From Bermanella sp034111105 (GTDB taxonomy: Bacteria > Pseudomonadota > Gammaproteobacteria > Pseudomonadales > Oceanobacteraceae): DNA of 26,268 bases. The stretch is taken from positions 1 through 26,268 of the forward strand of contig JAWUXY010000066.1 in NCBI GenBank assembly GCA_034111105.1, written 5' to 3'. Both the position numbers and the translations under genes were made by a program. This document shows, in pieces, positions 22,334-26,268 of the stretch (the stretch's first letter is position 1; the number at the start of each line of letters is the position of its first letter). The notes beneath the pieces are model-generated. The model worked only from the letters and a program-made list of their open reading frames with translations, did not search any database and had not been told where the DNA came from.

Positions 22334-23927
22334 TACAGTTGTTGATCTATCGAGGTTGCAGTTTGCCATCACGGCGTTTTATCACTTTTTATTTGTTCCC
22401 CTGACAATCGGATTGGCGTTTATTTTGGCCATCATGGAAAGTGTTTACGTGATGACAGGCAAACAAGTTTACAAAGACATGGTGAAATACTGGGGCAAGT
22501 TATTTGGTATTAACTTTGCGCTAGGCGTGACCACAGGTTTAACCATGGAATTTCAGTTTGGTACTAACTGGGCTTACTATTCCCATTATGTGGGGGATGT
22601 GTTCGGCGCACCTTTGGCCATTGAAGGGTTAATGGCGTTTTTCTTAGAATCGACTTTTATTGGATTATTCTTTTTTGGTTGGGACCGCTTAACCAAATAC
22701 CAACATCTTATGGTGACGTGGCTGGTGGCCATTGGCTCGAATTTATCGGCGTTATGGATTTTAATAGCCAATGCTTGGATGCAGAATCCAGTGGGTGCCG
22801 AGTTTAATTTTGAAACCATGCGCATGGAAATGACCAGCTTTTCAGAATTAATTTTTAACCCTGTGGCTCAAGTTAAATTTGTTCATACGGTATCAGCCGG
22901 TTACGTGACCGGTGCGATGTTTGTATTGGCGATCAGTGCGTATTTCATGCTAAAAAAACGTGATTTACCGTTTGCGCGTCGCTCGTTTGCGATTGCGGCA
23001 AGTTTTGGTTTGGCGTCTATTTTGTCAGTAATCGTATTGGGTGATGAATCCGGTTATGAGTTAGGGGATGTGCAGCGCACTAAATTAGCGGCCATTGAAG
23101 CCGAGTGGGACACCCATGAGGCCCCAGCCGCATTTACCTTGATTGGTTGGCCAAACGAAGAAACACAACATACTGATTACGCCATTAAGATTCCTTATGC
23201 ATTAGGCTTAATTGCTACGCGTTCATTAGATAAAGAAGTAACGGGTATCAAAGACCTCATTAGCGAACATGAAGTGCGTATACGGTCAGGCATGGGAGCT
23301 TATGGCATATTGCAGGATCTTAAAGCCGGTCATGATACAGATGAAAATATTGCGGCCTTTAACGACGTGAAAAAAGATTTAGGGTACGGCTTATTACTTA
23401 AGCGTTATACAGATAACGTCGTCGATGCTTCTGAAGAGCAAATTAAAATGGCCGCCCAGGATACGATTCCTCGTGTTGTACCCATGTTCTTTACTTTTCG
23501 TATTATGGTGGGCTTAGGCTTTATCATGTTGTTTTTAATTACGGCCTCATTTTATTACTCCGCCAAGCATACTGTTGAGCATCAGCGCTGGTTATTAAAA
23601 GCGTTATTAATTTGCTTACCAGCCCCTTGGATTGCCTGTGAAATGGGTTGGTTCGTGGCTGAATTTGGTCGCCAGCCATGGTCAATTGGTGAGATTTTAC
23701 CAACGGCACTTTCAGTTTCATCACGTAGTGCGTCTGATCTGTGGTTAAGCTTAGGTGGTTTCATTGTGTTTTATACCGGTTTATTAATTGTTGAAATGTA
23801 CTTGATGTTCAAGTTTGCACGTTTAGGCCCAAGTGCTTTGCATACCGGACGTTATTTCTGGGAACAAGAAGCGTCCGGGGGTATTGAAACCGCTGTGGCA
23901 CAACAATCACGTCAAGATTTAGTGTAA
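22326..23927 (+). CDS. cydA: Cytochrome bd ubiquinol oxidase subunit I
   Basis: CydA carries the three hemes of the bd quinol oxidase, which reduces oxygen to water in the inner membrane. The 533-residue protein has about nine helices. Heme ligands by position against E. coli are His20, His187 and Met394; Glu100 and Glu108 match the proton/heme d site, Lys253 and Glu258 the quinol site, and GRQPW (448-452) is intact. The long insert between about 255 and 380 marks the long-Q-loop form, as in E. coli. The ATG at 22326 follows GGAGAA; the frame is open upstream but lies within cydP. Confidence 0.97.
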   Translation: MDDTVVDLSRLQFAITAFYHFLFVPLTIGLAFILAIMESVYVMTGKQVYKDMVKYWGKLFGINFALGVTTGLTMEFQFGTNWAYYSHYVGDVFGAPLAIEGLMAFFLESTFIGLFFFGWDRLTKYQHLMVTWLVAIGSNLSALWILIANAWMQNPVGAEFNFETMRMEMTSFSELIFNPVAQVKFVHTVSAGYVTGAMFVLAISAYFMLKKRDLPFARRSFAIAASFGLASILSVIVLGDESGYELGDVQRTKLAAIEAEWDTHEAPAAFTLIGWPNEETQHTDYAIKIPYALGLIATRSLDKEVTGIKDLISEHEVRIRSGMGAYGILQDLKAGHDTDENIAAFNDVKKDLGYGLLLKRYTDNVVDASEEQIKMAAQDTIPRVVPMFFTFRIMVGLGFIMLFLITASFYYSAKHTVEHQRWLLKALLICLPAPWIACEMGWFVAEFGRQPWSIGEILPTALSVSSRSASDLWLSLGGFIVFYTGLLIVEMYLMFKFARLGPSALHTGRYFWEQEASGGIETAVAQQSRQDLV

Positions 23928-23936
23928 GGAGCCATC

Positions 23937-25076
23937 ATGGATTACGAAACGTTAAAACTAATTTGGTGGGTACTCATTGGTGTACTGCTGATTGGCTGGG
24001 CTGTTACTGATGGCTTTGATATGGGCGTATTAAGTTTATTAAAAGTAATCGGTAAAACCGATAACGAGCGCCGCGTGATGCTCAATACCGTTGGCCCTCA
24101 TTGGGATGGAAACCAAGTGTGGTTTATTACAGCAGGCGGCGCTATCTTTGCTGCTTGGCCTGTGGTGTACGCTACTGCGTTTAGTGGGTTGTACTTTGCT
24201 TTGCTGTTGGTTTTATTTGCGATGTTCTTTCGCCCAGTGGGATTTGAATATCGCTCAAAAATAGAAAAAATAAAATGGCGCAAAAACTGGGATTGGTTAT
24301 TAACCATCGGGGGTGCAGTGCCATCACTTGTGTTTGGCGTGGCATTTGGCAATTTATTTTTAGGGTTGCCATTTACCTTAGATGACACCATGCGCAGTTT
24401 TTATGAGGGCGGCTTTTTTGGATTACTAACACCTTTTCCATTGTTAGTGGGAGTGGTGAGCTTAGCAATGCTTATCATGCATGGTGGAGCGTATTTACAA
24501 ATGCGTACACAAGATGAGCTGCATGAGCGTAGCCGTAAGGTAACAGTATTCATGGCACTGGTTACGTTGTTCGCGTTTATGTTTGCTGGTGTGTGCTTAA
24601 TGTTATGGGTCGACGGCTACGTTATTACCGATATGGCAAAAGCCACCGGCGAAGCCATGACACCAATGGCGAAAACAGTCGTCACCATGAAGGGTGCTTG
24701 GTTAAATAATTATACACTTTACCCTATTACGATTATCGCCCCTGTTTTAGCGTTTGCCGGCTTGTTACTGACAATGTTATTCACATTAATGAATAAAAGT
24801 GCCTTAACCTTTGTTGCAAGCGCCACTGCAGTGAGCAGTATTATTTGTACGGCGGGCTTTAGTTTGTTCCCATTCATTATGCCATCGAGTATTAATCCAC
24901 AGGTTAGTCTGACGGTATGGGATGTGGTGTCCAGTGAGAAAACATTGAATGTCATGTTTATAGTCGCCATGATCTTTGTCCCAATTATCCTAATGTATAC
25001 TTCTTGGGGTTATTACAAAATGTGGGGAAGAATCAGTACTGATCATATTGAAAAGAACAAATATGGTACGTATTAA
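23937..25076 (+). CDS. cydB: Cytochrome bd ubiquinol oxidase subunit II
   Basis: CydB is the second large membrane subunit of the bd oxidase. The 379-residue length is normal (E. coli 379). The first helix WWVLIGVLLIGWAVTDGFDMGV, the GPHWDGNQVWFITAGGA loop and FRPVGFEYRSK are diagnostic of the family. About eight membrane helices are visible. AAGGAGCC lies before the ATG, and the gap from cydA is nine bases. Downstream it is separated from cydX by 83 bases that contain a very strong hairpin. Confidence 0.97.
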   Translation: MDYETLKLIWWVLIGVLLIGWAVTDGFDMGVLSLLKVIGKTDNERRVMLNTVGPHWDGNQVWFITAGGAIFAAWPVVYATAFSGLYFALLLVLFAMFFRPVGFEYRSKIEKIKWRKNWDWLLTIGGAVPSLVFGVAFGNLFLGLPFTLDDTMRSFYEGGFFGLLTPFPLLVGVVSLAMLIMHGGAYLQMRTQDELHERSRKVTVFMALVTLFAFMFAGVCLMLWVDGYVITDMAKATGEAMTPMAKTVVTMKGAWLNNYTLYPITIIAPVLAFAGLLLTMLFTLMNKSALTFVASATAVSSIICTAGFSLFPFIMPSSINPQVSLTVWDVVSSEKTLNVMFIVAMIFVPIILMYTSWGYYKMWGRISTDHIEKNKYGTY

Positions 25077-25083
25077 GATATTT

Positions 25084-25118
25084 AGGCAATGCGCTAATAG
25101 AATTAGTGCATTGCCTTT
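25084..25118 (+). other. Strong hairpin between cydB and cydX (attenuator or partial terminator)
   Basis: AGGCAATGCGCTAAT (25084-25098) pairs with ATTAGTGCATTGCCT (25102-25116) as a 15-bp stem with a single G-U wobble and a 3-nt AGA loop, followed by a short TTAT. The T run is too short for a full terminator, so it may instead limit read-through or protect the cydAB message from 3' decay. Confidence 0.6.
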
Positions 25119-25159
25119 ATAAGATACGCAACAAGATATAAAAAATTGAGGTAAATAAT

Positions 25160-25276
25160 ATGTGGTACTTTGCATGGATGTTAGGCGTATTACTGGCGTG
25201 CAGTTTTGGTATTTTAAATGCGCTTTGGCTTGAAGTGAACGAGAATTTTGATCGTGAGCCAGACGTAAAAGAGTAA
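25160..25276 (+). CDS. cydX: Cytochrome bd small subunit CydX
   Basis: A 38-residue single-helix membrane protein starting MWYFAWMLGVLLACSFGILN and ending EPDVKE, which matches the CydX family (E. coli 37 residues). CydX stabilises the hemes of the CydAB complex. The WYFAWMLG opening and the conserved Glu within helix/loop LWLEVNEN fit the family. The ribosome-binding site is GAGGT (25148-25152). It is preceded by a strong hairpin and followed by ybgE 33 bases later. Confidence 0.93.
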   Translation: MWYFAWMLGVLLACSFGILNALWLEVNENFDREPDVKE

Positions 25277-25309
25277 TGCTAGCTTTAACTAAAGAAAGAA
25301 GAGATAAAT

Positions 25310-25624
25310 ATGAATCAGCAGGCTATGAAAAACGATAATGCATTAACCAAAGTATTGGCTTGGCTGAATCATCCGCTGGCCCGCTTATTGTCGTTTATAT
25401 TTGCTATTGGCTTGTCGGTATTTATTCTGTTGTTTCCGCAGCATATTGCCCGTGATCTAACCGAGTTAGATCACGGTATATTAAGTCTGGTCATGCTGGC
25501 TATGTGTGGTTGCTTTGTGCATGGAATAGGCTTTCAGCCTTATAATATAGTAGCTAAGACCCTGTTTAGCCCTGTGTTTTGTTGGCCTGTAGCGGGTTTG
25601 GCAGTCTGGATGTGGATGCTTTAA
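25310..25624 (+). CDS. ybgE: Cyd operon protein YbgE
   Basis: A 104-residue protein with three membrane segments (about 22-42, 58-75, 85-104). The LARLLSFIFAIGLSVFILLFP opening and the FVHGIGFQP motif are typical of the YbgE family, found after cydX in cyd operons. Its biochemical role is not firmly settled. AGAAGAGAT precedes the ATG. A perfect 12-bp hairpin lies inside the gene at 25450-25476. Confidence 0.87.
   Translation: MNQQAMKNDNALTKVLAWLNHPLARLLSFIFAIGLSVFILLFPQHIARDLTELDHGILSLVMLAMCGCFVHGIGFQPYNIVAKTLFSPVFCWPVAGLAVWMWML
25450..25476 (+). other. Perfect 12-bp hairpin inside ybgE
   Basis: CCGTGATCTAAC (25450-25461), loop CGA, and GTTAGATCACGG (25465-25476). It lies within the codons for ARDLTELDHG and has a tri-nucleotide loop. 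Such a stable stem inside a coding sequence is uncommon. Confidence 0.7.
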
Positions 25625-25731
25625 CGGCGAGTTAATTATACTGGTTAGTGATTAAATTTGCTTAGATGGGTTGGGTTCTGAAGTTCATCCATATTTTTTA
25701 TTTTTCGTGAATTAATTATGACGCTTAAAAA

Positions 25732-25769
25732 TATCACTTAGATGAAACAATATATTGAATTCATCTAAG
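25732..25769 (-). terminator. Terminator hairpin of the right-edge gene
   Basis: CTTAGATGAA (25737-25746) and TTCATCTAAG (25760-25769) form a perfect 10-bp stem. In minus-strand reading it lies 24 bases after the stop at 25793 and is followed by TGATATTTTT, a T-rich tail. The + strand gene ybgE ends 112 bases to the left, and the intervening stretch holds nothing recognisable. Confidence 0.65.
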
Positions 25770-25792
25770 CGCATTTTATTGCTCAGGTACGA

Positions 25793-26268
25793 CTATTGTG
25801 AAACAAAAAGACCTTGACGACTTACGTCGGTTGAGTGAGTTAAGGGTGCGCTTGTTACCCCCACCGCGATAATTTTATTATCAGAAATCACAAGATCTTT
25901 TATTTCACTAGAACGCTCATGTTTAATAGTTGTGGCGGCTTCTAGTGTATTTTGAGCAATATTGAAACGTGCATAAAACGCCTTAGTATTGCTAGTCCAG
26001 CTATTTGAATCTACTTGATTACCACCAGTATGACCAAATAAATAGAGGCTGTCGCCATGGAGTGTCATACCGTTCAACCAGTCTTCATTTTCAATATTAT
26101 AAAATTTTTGCGTGTGAGTGCGATTTCCAATGTTGATGTTAAGGATGCTGATGTCCAGTTCTACAGTGTTATTGTAAGCATCTGATTTTACTAAAGCACT
26201 AATGCTACCCACAAATAAATGATCATTATACAGGGCAATATCTTTTAAAAATTGAGAGTGAATACTGG
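25793..26268 (-). CDS. C-terminal part of a probable beta-propeller/repeat protein (partial)
   Basis: The frame stops with TAG at 25793 and stays open to the right window edge, so this is a gene end; a GTG at 26212 exists, but the frame continues through it. About 158 residues are visible. Repeated units of the form ...LYNDHLFVGSI, LHGDSLYLFGHTGGN and VISDNKIIAVGVTSA, each a strand-turn-strand with a GD/DN turn, suggest beta-propeller-like repeats (SBBP/Kelch-like), usual in secreted or surface proteins. No signal sequence or function can be judged from this part. Confidence 0.75.
   Translation of the reverse strand, partial: SIHSQFLKDIALYNDHLFVGSISALVKSDAYNNTVELDISILNINIGNRTHTQKFYNIENEDWLNGMTLHGDSLYLFGHTGGNQVDSNSWTSNTKAFYARFNIAQNTLEAATTIKHERSSEIKDLVISDNKIIAVGVTSAPLTHSTDVSRQGLFVSQ

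Noticed and set aside
1..26268. CRISPR arrays, tRNA/rRNA genes, transposases, prophage genes
   Set aside because: I saw no regularly spaced repeats, cloverleaf sequences, transposase motifs or phage structural genes anywhere in the window.

Overview
The window looks like a piece of chromosome from a marine, hydrocarbon-associated gammaproteobacterium (Oceanospirillales-like). The evidence is moderate-to-low GC, an integral-membrane alkane hydroxylase (AlkB), an argE-argA cluster next to a CYTH-domain phosphatase and an orphan GspE/PilB-type ATPase (an order I recall, unverified, from Pseudomonas relatives), a cytochrome bd operon and a sulfide:quinone oxidoreductase. I see no rRNA, tRNA, CRISPR array, insertion sequence or prophage.

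Layout. 1-107: tail of an unidentified gene with its terminator. 373-2077: a LysR regulator divergent from a SnoaL-like protein and an ABM-like monooxygenase, with a 16-bp dyad between them. 2248-3458: three small unknown genes (one membrane-anchored). 3638-6143 (minus): argE then argA, for arginine synthesis. 6279-10031 (plus): CYTH triphosphatase, GspE-like ATPase and a DEDDh exonuclease, closed by a strong bidirectional terminator. 10177-12337 (minus): an RsgA-type GTPase and a TIGR01777 epimerase. 12509-12699 (minus): two translationally coupled tiny ORFs ending in a long hairpin, apparently undescribed. 12942-16786 (minus): AlkB and a 7TM-DISM/degenerate GGDEF/EAL protein. 16847-19071 (minus): ModF-like tandem ABC ATPase, DUF2164 protein and an ICMT/PEMT-like methyltransferase. 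19204-20481 (plus): sulfide:quinone oxidoreductase. 20539-21261 (minus): YeeN-type YebC family protein. 21536-25624 (plus): gbsR-type regulator, cydP, cydA, cydB, cydX, ybgE. 25793-26268 (minus): C-terminal part of a probable repeat/beta-propeller protein cut by the window edge.

The right half has a respiratory theme. Sulfide:quinone oxidoreductase would feed electrons into the quinone pool, and the nearby bd-type quinol oxidase (a sulfide-tolerant class) could drain it; the first gene of the cyd operon is a GbsR/MarR-type regulator with a near-consensus promoter overlapping a dyad. The cyd transcript also contains two unusually strong hairpins, one between cydB and cydX and one inside ybgE. 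The items most worth following up are the coupled small ORFs at 12509-12699, the cyd operon RNA structures, and the paired 11-bp repeats upstream of the sulfide:quinone oxidoreductase.
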